This document shows positions 1-9,468 of a DNA stretch of 64,000 bases, piece after piece. The notes beneath the pieces were generated by a model. It did not search any database. It had not been told where the DNA came from and saw only the letters and a list, made by a program, of their open reading frames with translations. Every line of letters starts with the position of its first letter. Position 1 is the stretch's first letter. The stretch is taken from assembly GCA_016712275.1 (NCBI GenBank), contig JADJRI010000028.1:1-64000 (forward strand). The letters run 5' to 3'. This DNA is from Planctomycetota bacterium. Its GTDB lineage: Bacteria > Planctomycetota > Phycisphaerae > UBA1845 > UTPLA1. The translations under genes and the position numbers were made by a program.

Positions 1-2
1 GC

Positions 3-913
3 AACATCGAATTTCCACTTGAAATCAACGACCGCATTGAAAAAGCGCGACCGGCATCGGCCTTTATCGTACCGAGTTTCTCTTCTTTGATGACGAGCAT
101 CAGCCCACCGAAGAAGAACAATATGACGCCTATCGTGAAGCCGTCAGCGCGGTCGGCGGGCGGCCCCTTGTGATTCGAACGATGGATCTCGGCGGGGACA
201 AGTGTCACCGGGGTGGCGGTTGGGAGATCGAAAAGAACCCGTTTCTCGGCCTGCGCTCGATTCGATACAGCCTGCAAAACCTGTCGATTTTCCGGTCGCA
301 ACTCCGTGCGATTGTGCGGGCCAGCGCGCATGGCGACGTTCGCGTCATGTTTCCGCTTATTTCGCGCATCATGGAGCTGCGACAGGCAAAATTTGTACTG
401 AGCCTCGTGACGGAGGAACTGGAGGAGGAGGGCTACGAATTCCGCAGCAACATTCCGGTCGGTGTCATGATCGAGACACCCGCCGCCGCCATTTGTGCCC
501 GCGAACTGGCTCGTGAATCGGATTTCATGAGCATCGGAACCAACGATCTGGTGCAGTACACCCTGGCCGTCGACCGGGGGAACGAACGCGTGGCCCAGCT
601 CTATACCCCTGCGGATCCATCGGTTCTCAGGCTCGTGCGGCGGGTGATCCGAGATGCCGATCGTTGCCAGACCGCGATCAGCCTGTGCGGCGAGATGGCG
701 GGCGACCCATTGTTCACTATCCTTTTAGTGGGCATGGGTTTACGTACACTCTCGATGGCGGCGGGGAATATTCCCCGCGTAAAGAAAATCATCAGGAGCA
801 TCTCGATGGCCGATGCAATCCGGGTTCGCCGCCGGGTTATGACCTTTGAAACTGAACGCGAAGTGTTAAACTACCTACGAGACGAGACTCGGCGCGTCTG
901 GGGCGATATTTAG
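3..913 (+). CDS. ptsI: Phosphoenolpyruvate-protein phosphotransferase (enzyme I), 3' part
   Basis: This is the C-terminal, PEP-binding half of PTS enzyme I, which passes phosphate from PEP to HPr or an NPr-like protein in the cytoplasm. Visible landmarks are GIGLYRTEFLF, then TMDLGGDK, NPFLGLRSIRYSL, the GVMIETPAA strand, SIGTNDLVQYTLAVDR and the active-site block SLCGEMAGDP. The beginning lies outside the window. The first codons (NIEFPLEIND) read in a different frame from GIGLYRTE. Adding one G at about position 45 restores the expected EKGATGIGLYRTE, so a one-base deletion is likely. The stop is TAG at 911-913. It could equally be the nitrogen-PTS paralogue PtsP, because the N-terminal GAF region that would distinguish them is not in view. 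Confidence 0.93.
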
Positions 914-1096
914 AAATTCGACGGACGAGTCGCGAAAGCGCACCGCGCATGTGCATTCATGTGATGCCTCAAACCGGTGCATTTTCGCCACTCGTTTTGA
1001 AACGAGTGCCGAGTCATCATCCCGATCCGACCGCTTGTGTAGGCGTATTCGCGTAATTCGGGAAATGCAGTATGGCAAGAAGGGATTGAATTCGGT

Positions 1097-1729
1097 TTGC
1101 GCCATAGGCTGGCGATTCGATACGCGATCACAGGCGACCTGAGATTCCTATCGCATCAGGATACCTTGCGACTGTTTCAGCGGGCCTTTGCCCGCGCCGG
1201 TGTGGCCATTCGGTACTCGGAGGGGTTCAACCCCCGGCCGCGTATCAGTCTGGCGATGCCGCGACCCGTGGGGGTCGAGTCTTGCGACGAACTTCTGGTG
1301 ATTGAACTCACGTCTCCGGCCGACCCCGATGTCGTGTTGACACACCTCCAGGCGCAAATGCCGACCGGGATTACTTTAAAGAGCGCGGTTCAACTGGCGA
1401 TGCAGGACCGATGCATGCCCATTAGCGCGGAATACGCAATGCCTGTCGATGTCGCGATGACGACATCCTTGCAGCGTGCCGCGGGCGATTTGATGGCGAA
1501 GACGCGACATGTCGTCGATCGAAAGACGACAGACGGCCAACGAAAGAAAAGTGTCGACATTCGCGCTTTTCTCCGTGAGATTCGCCTCGACAATGGGTTG
1601 CTCATTTGGTCTCAAACCGTGTGTGTGGATGGCACTGCCCGCGTCGGCGAAGTGCTTGAAGCGGTGGGTCTGCCCGCCGCCGATTGGACACACCGGGTTG
1701 TTCGCAGGAAAGCCAATTTTCGCGACTGA
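1097..1729 (+). CDS. DUF2344 radical-SAM-linked protein (TIGR03936-like)
   Basis: A 210-residue cytoplasmic protein of the DUF2344 family. The N-terminus RHRLAIRYAITGDLRFLSHQD followed by LFQRAFARAGVAIRYSEGFNPRPRIS is the family signature. The TTG at 1097 is chosen because it puts this block at the usual distance from the start. No better ATG lies in frame upstream and no strong ribosome binding site is visible. The family normally sits beside, or is fused to, a B12-binding radical SAM protein and often precedes RNase E/G. Here RNase E/G follows 63 bases downstream, as expected, but the gene upstream is ptsI, so the radical SAM partner is not adjacent. The biochemical function of the family is not settled. 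Confidence 0.88.
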   Translation: MRHRLAIRYAITGDLRFLSHQDTLRLFQRAFARAGVAIRYSEGFNPRPRISLAMPRPVGVESCDELLVIELTSPADPDVVLTHLQAQMPTGITLKSAVQLAMQDRCMPISAEYAMPVDVAMTTSLQRAAGDLMAKTRHVVDRKTTDGQRKKSVDIRAFLREIRLDNGLLIWSQTVCVDGTARVGEVLEAVGLPAADWTHRVVRRKANFRD

Positions 1730-1792
1730 CGCTCCGCTCTGAAGATCCCCGTCCATTCAATCCCGCCCTGTCGGAATAATCAGAGGTTTTTC

Positions 1793-4541
1793 GTGTCCAA
1801 AGAAAACAAGCGCCCCGCTTCCAGAAAAAAGGTCGCGGGCACACCGGCAACGGGCGAAGGCCGTCCGTCCCCCGAAAAGAAAAAAACGCGCACGCCCAAA
1901 AAACTGGTTGCGGCCAAGTCGCCGAGGCCCGCGCGTCGTCCACCGGCTCGTCGTTCAGAGACGGCGTCGGACGAATTCGCGACAGTGTCAGCCTCCGCGG
2001 TTGCAGTTGCGGAAGCACCACCCCCTTCACCACCCAAGCCGAACCTTCCGGCACCAAGTCCATCGCGATCCACAGGCATTACATCGTTTGGCGCAGGGAT
2101 ATTTGACGATGAAGAATCGGTTCCAGCGCCGGTCCAATCGCAAAAGGCCGCCCAGCCGACTCCCTCGGCCAAAGCGCCAATCCGCCAACCCGACAAGCCG
2201 GCGCCCATCACTTCAAAGCCGATTCGAAACGAATCTGAATCACCCAAGCCGCAGCCGATTCCATTGGCACGCCACGACGAGGCGCTACCGGCGCAAGCCG
2301 GTGAAGCACGTCGCGCCGGTGAGGGTTCGCGGCGAATTCTGCGGCCGCAAATCCGTGAAAACAACGCCTGGCTGAGGAAGCCGAAGTGCTGGCTTCGCTG
2401 GCCCGCGGCGGTGTACCGGCATCGCCCACCATCGACTCGCATGTTGATGTGGATGAGCATGATCAGGTCGAGATGTCCGAGCAGGTCGTGGAAGATGCCG
2501 AAGGGGACGACATTGCCTCCGAAGTGGTCATCTTGCCTGCCGAGGACACGCCCTCCGGCGAACTGCAAGCCGAGCCATTACCCGAATCGAAGACGGACGA
2601 AGAACCAGTCGATCAAGACTTGGCGCGACGCAGACGCCGACGTCGCGGTCGACGCGGTCGAGGTCGGGGCACCGGTCCCGCAGATGCTCAAGCGAAAGGT
2701 GAATCGAAAGTTCCGGTTTCGCCCAAAGACGATGAATCTGACATCGAATCCGATGAATTCGACGATGCTCCCAGGGGGCGTAGAACCGTACCGGCTGGAG
2801 AAGATTGGCCCGTTGATTTGGGCGTGACCTGAGCCCGGCGAAAGCGACGACGACGCGGAGTTTGTTTCGCGCGCTTTGCAGCCGACGAAGATCATCCTGC
2901 CGAGCGTCGCGAGATGCTCATTAATGTTGCTGAATCCGAAGAATGCCGAATCGCCATTCTGCGTGAAGGCCGCCTCGACGAGTTGTTTATCGAGAGGACA
3001 TCGGCGTCGTCGAATGTTGGCAACATTTACAAAGGCCGTGTGACCAATGTCGAAGCGTCGATTCAGGCCGCTTTTATCGATTTCGGCCTGCCTTCGCATG
3101 GCTTCCTGCACATCAGCGATTTGCATCCGCAGTATTTTCCCGATGGAAAGGCCGAGACAACGGAGCAGGTCGGCAAGAACGTCGCCGCCATCGGCCGCCG
3201 ATTCAGAATTGCATGAAGCGCGGCCAGGAAGTGATTGTCCAGGTCATCAAGGAAGGCATCGGCACCAAGGGGCCGACGCTGACCAGTTACATTTCCCTGC
3301 CCGGTCGGTTTCTCGTCATGATGCCGGGCATGGATCAACTGGGCGTTTCGCGCAAGATTGAAGATGAGGAGACGCGAAGAAAGATTCGTGCCCTGCTGGA
3401 ACAGCTTACGCTGCCGGAAGGCATCGGCTTTATCGTCAGAACCGCGGGCGTCGATCGGCCGCGCCGCGACCTACAGCGCGATTTGAATTTCCTCGTTCGC
3501 CTCTGGCGTCAAGTCGAGAAAAGGATCAAGAGCGAACCTTCGCCGGCGGAATTGTACAAGGAATCCGATCTGGTCATTCGAACCATTCGCGATGTGTACG
3601 ATTCATCCCTGCAGCGCATTCAGGTGGACAGCGCCGATGTCGCCAAACGGATTCAGGAATTTCTGGCGATTGCCAGCCCGCGCACCTCTGATGTTGTGGA
3701 GGTCTATCAGGGTGATGAACCCATATTTCATCGAAACGGAATCGAAGCCGAAATCGATCGCCTTCATTCAAAAACCGTTCCGCTTGCATCGGGCGGCTCG
3801 CTCGTCATTGAACAGACCGAGGCGATGGTTGCAATCGACGTTAACTCCGGCCGTTTTCGCATCACGGAAAACGCGGAGGAAACGGCGTTTCGCGTCAATA
3901 CCGAGGCCGTCGATGAAATCGCCCGCCAGCTTCGCCTTCGCGATCTCGGCGGCTTGATTGTTTGCGATTTGATCGACATGGGTCTCGAGCGGCACCGGCG
4001 CAATATCGAACGAAGACTTGCCGAAGCCCTGAGAAAGCACAAGGAACGGGCCAAGATTCTGCGAATCTCGCGATTCGGTCTATTGGAAATGACACGCCAA
4101 CGGCAGCGGCCTTCGTTGTTGAAGAGCGTCTTCCGCGATTGCCCGCGCTGTGCCGGGAGCGGGCGAATCAAGTCGTCCGAATCGGTCGCGCTCGATGTCA
4201 TGCGGCACATTCGGCTGGCCAGTAATCGTCAAGGGGTGGCGCGAATTGACGTTCGGGTATCGACAATGGTGGCCAATGACCTGCTCAATCGCAAGCGGCA
4301 TCAGATTACGGACATTGAGCGGGCCAAGAACCAGACCATTCAGATTCATGGCGTCGAAGCCTTTGGCGTCGACCAGGTTGAATTGAATTGTTCCGATCAG
4401 CGCGGTCGTGACCTGCATGCAAGCCAGGCGCATCAACACAACGGCGAGCAGCAAAATGGATTTAAGCCGGCCGGTCGATTTCAACAGCGTGGCGGACGTC
4501 GGCGGGGGGGGCGTGGTCGTCCGCGCAACAAGAATCCTTGA
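1793..4541 (+). CDS. Ribonuclease E/G family protein (frameshifted, long N-terminal extension)
   Basis: An RNase E/G endoribonuclease for RNA processing and decay. The catalytic core starts at MLINVAESEECRIAI (2914) with an S1-like domain (NIYKGRVTNVEASIQAAFIDFG). It continues through AIDVNSGRF and VCDLIDM, which hold the two Mg-binding aspartates, and the Zn-link CPRCAGSGR at about 4141, and ends in an RGG/RPR-rich basic tail. Upstream, from a GTG at 1793, runs a roughly 350-residue low-complexity Pro/Lys/Arg/Glu region ending in an arginine cluster at 2628-2680. The reading frame changes once or more at about 2280-2385 and again at 3185-3195, where a one-base deletion splits RPPIQNCMKRGQEV. 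A TGA at 2830 lies in the same frame as the core. Either paired indels flank it, or the core is translated separately. DUF2344 is the upstream neighbour. Confidence 0.85.
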
Positions 4542-4628
4542 GATTGAGGCGAAGAACCGATTGAATCGCAACTGTGTGCGAATGCCATGGCATGAGATCA
4601 CGATGCCATGCGATAAGCTGACAAACGA

Positions 4629-4646
4629 GCAGGATCATCATCCTGC
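4629..4646. repeat. Small hairpin ahead of lipoprotein gene
   Basis: Perfect inverted repeat GCAGGAT/ATCCTGC with a 4-base loop. It ends 17 bases before the TTG start of the next gene and just before its GGGAG ribosome binding site (4651-4655), so it could affect translation of that gene. It has no U-tract. Function is inferred only. Confidence 0.4.
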
Positions 4647-4663
4647 GATTGGGAGTTAACTGA

Positions 4664-5137
4664 TTGAACAAGAAATGGAAACTCGTCGGAGCAGTGCGAT
4701 GCATTGTCCTTTCCGCGGCATTCATGATCTTTGTCATGGCCGGCTGCAGCAACCCTGTCTGGTACATCGATCACAATTATGGCGTAAAACTCGCTGAAAA
4801 AGACAAAAAGCCGATGCTGTTTTATTTTAAGGAATGGGATTCCACGCAGCATCGCAATATGAAATTGGAGGTCTTCGAAAATTCCGAGGTCAAGAAGGAA
4901 TTGCTTGACACGGCCAACATCGAATTGGAATTTGCCTGGAGCGATCCCTATCGAAAAATCTATGGTGTGCAAAAACCGCAGGTCTGCGTCATGACGGATT
5001 CAGAGGGGAACAAAGTCGGTTCTGGGTTGTACGTCAACCCGGTGCCGACGGCACCGCGATTTCTGGAATGGCTGCGCGACGCAAAGGCGCAGGCCAAGGC
5101 CGCCATCCCGCAGCCGGGCACCGGGCCTAAAAAGTAG
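4664..5137 (+). CDS. Thioredoxin-fold-like lipoprotein without CxxC
   Basis: A 157-residue predicted lipoprotein. The signal segment ends in the lipobox VMAGC at about residues 24-28. The mature part KKPMLFYFKEWDSTQHRNM, then a partner strand and PQVCVMTDSEGNKVGSG, resembles the beta-alpha-beta layout of thioredoxin-like (DUF255/thioredoxin_7) proteins. The CxxC redox pair is absent, so oxidoreductase activity is not predicted. The TTG start is supported by GGGAG 8 bases upstream; there is no ATG in frame nearby. The protein ends in an Ala/Lys/Pro-rich tail. It follows the RNase gene by 122 bases on the same strand but is functionally unrelated as far as can be seen. Fold assignment is tentative. 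Confidence 0.7.
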   Translation: MNKKWKLVGAVRCIVLSAAFMIFVMAGCSNPVWYIDHNYGVKLAEKDKKPMLFYFKEWDSTQHRNMKLEVFENSEVKKELLDTANIELEFAWSDPYRKIYGVQKPQVCVMTDSEGNKVGSGLYVNPVPTAPRFLEWLRDAKAQAKAAIPQPGTGPKK

Positions 5138-5245
5138 CATCAACAAATCATGTGTCGCCGTTGTTTCGCGGCATGCTCGTACGGTGTCGAGGTTCGTCTC
5201 GGCAGGCACGGGCTCTGTCAACGTGAAAGCAACGCGGTTCAAATA

Positions 5246-6193
5246 TCAGGCTGCCCCGGCGGGCACAAGCGGTGAACCAATGCGTTTTTGTTTTCGAAGA
5301 CGTCCCAGACAGGCGTTGGCCAGAAACTTCCAGGGATTGGCCATGAAGGGCCACAATACCGCAGCGCGTGCCAAGTTCTTGGCAGCTTCCGACATATCAC
5401 CGTTGTCGAGATGGTGCATGCCGGCCCGCTCGTAGACTCGGGCCCGCGCACGTCGAAGCAGCCTCCCCTTGGGATCAAGCTGCTGGTAAAGCGGCAGGTA
5501 ATCACTCACCAGGTCCAGCATGGCCCGTCGCATTTTCGCGGGATCGCTGAAGCTGGCCGGCCCGGGCTTTTGGCGCACCAGGGCATGCGGCAGAATCAGA
5601 CCGCGATGCCGCGCCAGGAGTTCGATCGCAATTCGCCGGTCTTCGGACAGTTTGCCTGATGCGAATCCGCCGACGGCTTCGAATGCGCTTCGCCGAATGA
5701 CGATTGAAGAGCACAGTCCGGTGAAAATGTTGCGGACAAGAAGTTGCCGGCGCAATTCCTGCGGGTCCTGGCAGCCGGCCCATTCGTACTTGAAGTAGGC
5801 CTGTTCGCGGGATGACCAGACGAGTGCGGCGGAAATACAAAAGTCCGCCTCGGGATTCTGATCGAAAGCCGACATTTGGATCTCGACCTTTTCGGCCTCC
5901 CACACATCATCTGCATCGAGAAACGCCAGAAACTCACTTGTTGCAAGTCTAGCCCCGGTATTCCGGGCGGCGGATGCACCGGCATTGGACTGACGGTGAT
6001 ACTGCACGTCGTCGTCGAATTCGCGGCATATGTGCTCGGTATCGTCGGCACTACCGTCATCCACGACGATAATCTCGTCGATCGGATGGGTTTGCGCCAA
6101 CACCGACTCGATGGCATGACGCACGGTCGTACCGGAGTTGTAGCTCGGAATGATGACCGAGATTTTGGGATTTGAGCCGACATCCAATGCCAT
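5246..6193 (-). CDS. Family 2 glycosyltransferase
   Basis: A 315-residue GT-A-fold glycosyltransferase, probably cytoplasmic or membrane-associated, acting on surface polysaccharide or glycolipid. The N-terminal KISVIIPSYNSG and EIIVVDDGSADDT motifs bind the nucleotide. FLDADD is the metal-binding DxD, and SEDRRIAIEL supplies the acidic ED-type general base region. There are no transmembrane segments. The last roughly 75 residues (KGRLLRRARARVYERAGMHHLDNGD, then AKNLARAAVLWP) look helical and TPR-like. The sugar donor and acceptor cannot be told from the sequence. The upstream minus-strand neighbour is a cysteine-biosynthesis gene separated by 413 bases, so it is probably a separate transcription unit. 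Confidence 0.9.
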   Translation of the reverse strand: MALDVGSNPKISVIIPSYNSGTTVRHAIESVLAQTHPIDEIIVVDDGSADDTEHICREFDDDVQYHRQSNAGASAARNTGARLATSEFLAFLDADDVWEAEKVEIQMSAFDQNPEADFCISAALVWSSREQAYFKYEWAGCQDPQELRRQLLVRNIFTGLCSSIVIRRSAFEAVGGFASGKLSEDRRIAIELLARHRGLILPHALVRQKPGPASFSDPAKMRRAMLDLVSDYLPLYQQLDPKGRLLRRARARVYERAGMHHLDNGDMSEAAKNLARAAVLWPFMANPWKFLANACLGRLRKQKRIGSPLVPAGAA

Positions 6194-6606
6194 CGCACAG
6201 GCCTCCAGTTTAGAAATCGGCAGTCAGCCCGCTCGCGATTGAATTGCAAAACCGTAGCGGCCGAAAAAGACTGCGACCCGCTCTCTTGAAGATCCTTCTT
6301 CAATCGAGCGGGTCGCAATTTCAAGCTGGATGTCGATGTCGCAAATACCTCGAATGGACATCGATGGATGTTGGTTCGAAGGTCTGCAAGATACCGCATG
6401 AAGGAACGAATTCAATAAGGAACTCGGTACGTATCGCAATTCACAGGCGTTCGGTTCGACTTACGAAAAACGTGTTCCGCGCAAGATGTTGCGGCATGCA
6501 AAGTAGTGCATCGCGGCGTCTTCATAGAAAAAAATGAAAAAAAAGCGCGGCCGCCGGAAATCACAGCTGCTTGAGGGCAAACTTTGCACGCAATTCTCGC
6601 TTCGCG
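6194..6606. other. Intergenic region, no gene seen
   Basis: No convincing coding region on either strand. It holds the long hairpin at 6272-6317 and, nearer the upstream gene's stop, A-rich tracts at 6529-6545. On the minus strand these tracts read as T-runs directly after a GC-rich GCGGCCGC palindrome, so they may form a weak terminator for the cystathionine beta-synthase gene. The rest should hold the promoter of the glycosyltransferase, but no clear -35/-10 pair was recognised. Confidence 0.5.
6262..6317 (-). terminator. Long hairpin with T-run on minus strand
   Basis: Perfect 12-base arms TGCGACCCGCTC (6272-6283) and GAGCGGGTCGCA (6306-6317), a 2-base mismatch, then six more pairs TTGAAG/CTTCAA around a 6-base loop. 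On the minus strand the hairpin is followed by GTCTTTTTCGG, the form of a Rho-independent terminator. It lies about 290 bases beyond the stop of the minus-strand cystathionine beta-synthase gene and just ahead of the glycosyltransferase start. It could end that transcript or act as a leader hairpin for the glycosyltransferase. Confidence 0.65.
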
Positions 6607-7978
6607 TCAGATCGATTCACCGGCCAGCTTGGGGCTTAAGTAGCTGATGAAATCCGACTTGGTCAACACACCCACCGGCTTGCCCTTGTCCGTCACAATG
6701 ATTGCTGCCGCGCCGAGCGAAAGGGCCTTAAACCCTTTTTCAATCTCGAAGGCCTTGTCCATTTTTGGAAACGCCGAACCCATGACCTCGCCCACCTGCT
6801 TCTGGGCAATATCGACGTGGTCGAAAACGAGCTGCATGGCCGTCACTTCCTGAATCGACCCGACGATATTCCCATCCCGGTCGGCCACAGGCACCTGCGA
6901 AATTCCCGTCTTGCGCATCAGGTCGATGGCCTTGCGGACGGTATCCCGTCGATCCACCGTGATAATCGCATCTGTCTCGCCCTTGGCGTCCAGCACGTCG
7001 CCGATGCTCATGCCGCGGCCGGGGGTTTCGAGAAAGCCGAACTGCTGCATCCACTCGTCGTTGTAGATTTTGCTGAGGTAGCCGCGTCCGGTGTCGGGCA
7101 ACAGCACGACCACCAGCTTTTCCGCGGGCAGGTCCGCCGCGATCTGCAGTGCCGCAACCAGGGCAGTCCCACATGAGCCGCCGCAGAGAATACCTTCTTC
7201 GCGCGCCAGTCGCCGCGCCATGGTGAATGAATCCTTGTCGCTGACCGGCACCACTTGATCGACGATTTTGAGATTCACGGTGCGCGGCACGAAATCTTCG
7301 CCGATGCCCTCGACCTTGTACGATTTCGGCATCGCCCCCTGCGTATAAATCGAGCCTTCCGGATCGGCGCCCGATGATCTTTATGTTCGGATTCTTCTCT
7401 TTCAGATACCGCGCCGTTCCGCTGATCGTGCCGCCCGTGCCGATGCCGGCGACGAAATAGTCGATCTTGCCATCCGTCTGCTCCCAAATCTCGGGGCCGG
7501 TCGAGTAGAAGTGGGCATCCGGATTGTTGGGGTTCTCAAACTGGTTCGGCTGAAACGCGCCGGGAATCTCGGCCGTCAGCCGGTTCGCGACGTTGTAGTA
7601 ACTCTCCGGGTTGTTTGCGCCGACTGTCGGCACCGTCACCGTTTCCGCGCCGTACGCGCGAAGCAACTGGAACTTTTCCACAGCCATTTTGTCTGGCATG
7701 ACCAGAATGCAGCGATAGCCCTTCACCGCCGCCGCCATCGCCAAGCCGGTGCCGGTGTTGCCGCTGGTTGGCTCGATGATCGTGCCGCCGGGCTTTAGCT
7801 TTCCGGTTTTCTCCGCCTCCTCGATCATGCGCATGGCCGGGCGATCCTTCACCGATCCGCCGGGGTTGAAGTATTCGACTTTGGCGGCGATGGTGCATTG
7901 GATGCCGGTGGTTACGCGATTGAGTTTGATAAGGGGAGTCTTCCCGACGCATTCGAGAATGCTGCTTGCGATATCCAT
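6607..7978 (-). CDS. Cystathionine beta-synthase with CBS-pair domain (one frameshift)
   Basis: A PLP enzyme of the cysteine synthase/cystathionine beta-synthase family, about 456 residues. It joins serine (or O-acetylserine) to homocysteine or sulfide. The catalytic domain shows NPGGSVKDRPA with the PLP lysine, the TSGNTGTGLA phosphate loop and GIGTGGTISGTARYL. GGSCGTAL closes it, followed by two CBS motifs (MSIGDVLDAKGETDAIITV and QVGEVMGSAFPKMDKAF), which commonly sense adenosyl ligands. The ATG at 7978 gives MDIASSILECVGKTPLIKL, the usual start; an in-frame extension upstream has no family match. Near 7370 one extra G breaks the frame (IIG|ADPEGSIYTQGA); removing it joins both halves exactly. 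Confidence 0.9.
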
Positions 7979-8287
7979 GTGGAACGGCCTTGAGATGACT
8001 GGGATTTGCCACGTCTGATCGCCGCGTGATGGTGGCTGTGGCACCGGCGTCCCGCCGGTGTGAGGCCTGAACGTCCGCCGCGATCCAGCTCGAAATCCTT
8101 CTCGCGAAGGGCGTTTTTTCGGCTGAAGATGGGAATGAAACTAGCGTCGGGGTGTAGAAAAGTCAAAACCGGGAAAAGTTGGTATTCGGCCGTCGATTTA
8201 TGTGTGAGTTCGGCTTGTATTTACTCGCTGGGGGCACGACGGGATAATGGAATCACTGTAGAAACGTAGAAGAAGGAGGGGCACGAA

Positions 8288-8554
8288 ATGACGCCACTTA
8301 CCGCCAAGACAGCACTGGATCGGTCCTATTTGGAAACGCGGTGCAAGCTGATTGAGATCGCGGCGAATCTGGATCGCATCGAGCGTGGGGCGGAAGCCGG
8401 AGCGGCGGTGAGCGATCCGCGATTGAAGCTGATACGCGAGGGCTTGGCTTTACTGAATCGAACGGACATCAGCACGGCGGATCGGGCGGAGCGGGTGCAG
8501 AAGCTGTTCTCTCAGGAATATGAACAAACGTGGTCCGCGCCCAATGCGAAGTAA
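8288..8554 (+). CDS. Small conserved-looking hypothetical protein
   Basis: An 88-residue, predominantly helical, soluble protein (SYLETRCKLIEIAANLDRIER opens it) with no signal peptide or membrane segment. It is preceded by a very good ribosome binding site (AGGAGG, 8280-8286 region) at normal spacing, which supports translation. It sits 66 bases ahead of the TatD-type hydrolase on the same strand, so the two probably form one unit. I do not recognise the family. It does not resemble the much longer EboA protein usually found beside EboB. Confidence 0.65.
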   Translation: MTPLTAKTALDRSYLETRCKLIEIAANLDRIERGAEAGAAVSDPRLKLIREGLALLNRTDISTADRAERVQKLFSQEYEQTWSAPNAK

Positions 8555-8620
8555 ATGCCCTTCGATTCAGAGACCAATGGGAGGCCTGTAACACAGGACC
8601 CGCGACTCGAAACGAATAAA

Positions 8621-9433
8621 ATGAATTACATCGACCCCATATCCACATGATTTCACGACTCACCGACGACTACGAGCGGCTGGCGCATGCCGGGTGCGTG
8701 GCGGTGAGCGAGCCGGCCTTCTGGGCGGGCTTTGACCGCGGCAGCGCACTGTCCTTTCGCGATTACTTTCGGCAACTCACGGAAGTCGAGCCGAAGCGGG
8801 CCGCGCAGTATGGCATTCAGCATTTCTGCTGGCTTTGCATTAATGCGAAGGAAGCCGAGAATGTCGCGCTGTCGCGCGAAGTGATTGCGATGATTCCGGA
8901 GTTTCTCGACAAGCCCAACGTTCTCGGCATCGGCGAGATTGGACTTAATAAGAATACGAAGAACGAGGCGACGATTTTCTGCGAGCATCTTGAGCTGGCC
9001 GCATCTCGCGACGAACTGATTCTTATTCATACGCCGCATCTTGATGACAAGTACAAGGGCACGCGCATGATACTCGACATGCTTCGGAACGAATCGCGGA
9101 TCAAGCCGGAGCGCGTGCTGGTGGACCATGCCGAGGAGCACACCATCAAGCACATTCTCGATGCCGGGTACTGGTGCGGGATGACGCTGTATCCGATTAC
9201 GAAGTGTACGCCGCAGCGCAGCGGCGGACATGATCGAGCGGCATGGCACGCAGCGCATCTGCGTGAATTCGGCGGGGGACTGGGGGCCGTCGAACCCGAT
9301 GGCGGTGCCGGCGCTGATGCTTGAGATGCGACTGCGCGGGCATAGCGAAACCGACATTGGCCGTGTCGTTTTCGATAATCCAATGCAGTTTTTCGGTCAA
9401 TGCAAACGATTTTCTTGGAAGCCACGAAGTTGA
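8621..9433 (+). CDS. TatD-type metal-dependent hydrolase, EboB-like (two indels)
   Basis: An amidohydrolase-fold enzyme of about 270 residues resembling EboB of the Ebo metabolite-trafficking cluster. The annotated start ATG at 8621 reads MNYIDP. One C is missing from the C-run at 8635-8638; restoring it gives the metal site DPHIHM joined to ISRLTDDYE. Further landmarks are GIGEIGLNK (metal Glu), LILIHTPH, ERVLVDHAEEHT and, after a one-base insertion near 9222, ICVNSAGDWG carrying the last aspartate. Reading only the longest uninterrupted frame (from 8647) would lose both the HxH metal ligands and the catalytic C-terminus. Substrate is unknown even for studied Ebo clusters, where the system is linked to export of a secondary metabolite. 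Confidence 0.82.
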
Positions 9434-9468
9434 CTTCAATATGAGTGCGTCGGAGCCGGAGCGCGATC

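Noticed and set aside
2578..3126. A minus-strand open frame over the RNase gene 5' core
   Set aside because: Opposite to the conserved RNase core; no independent support.
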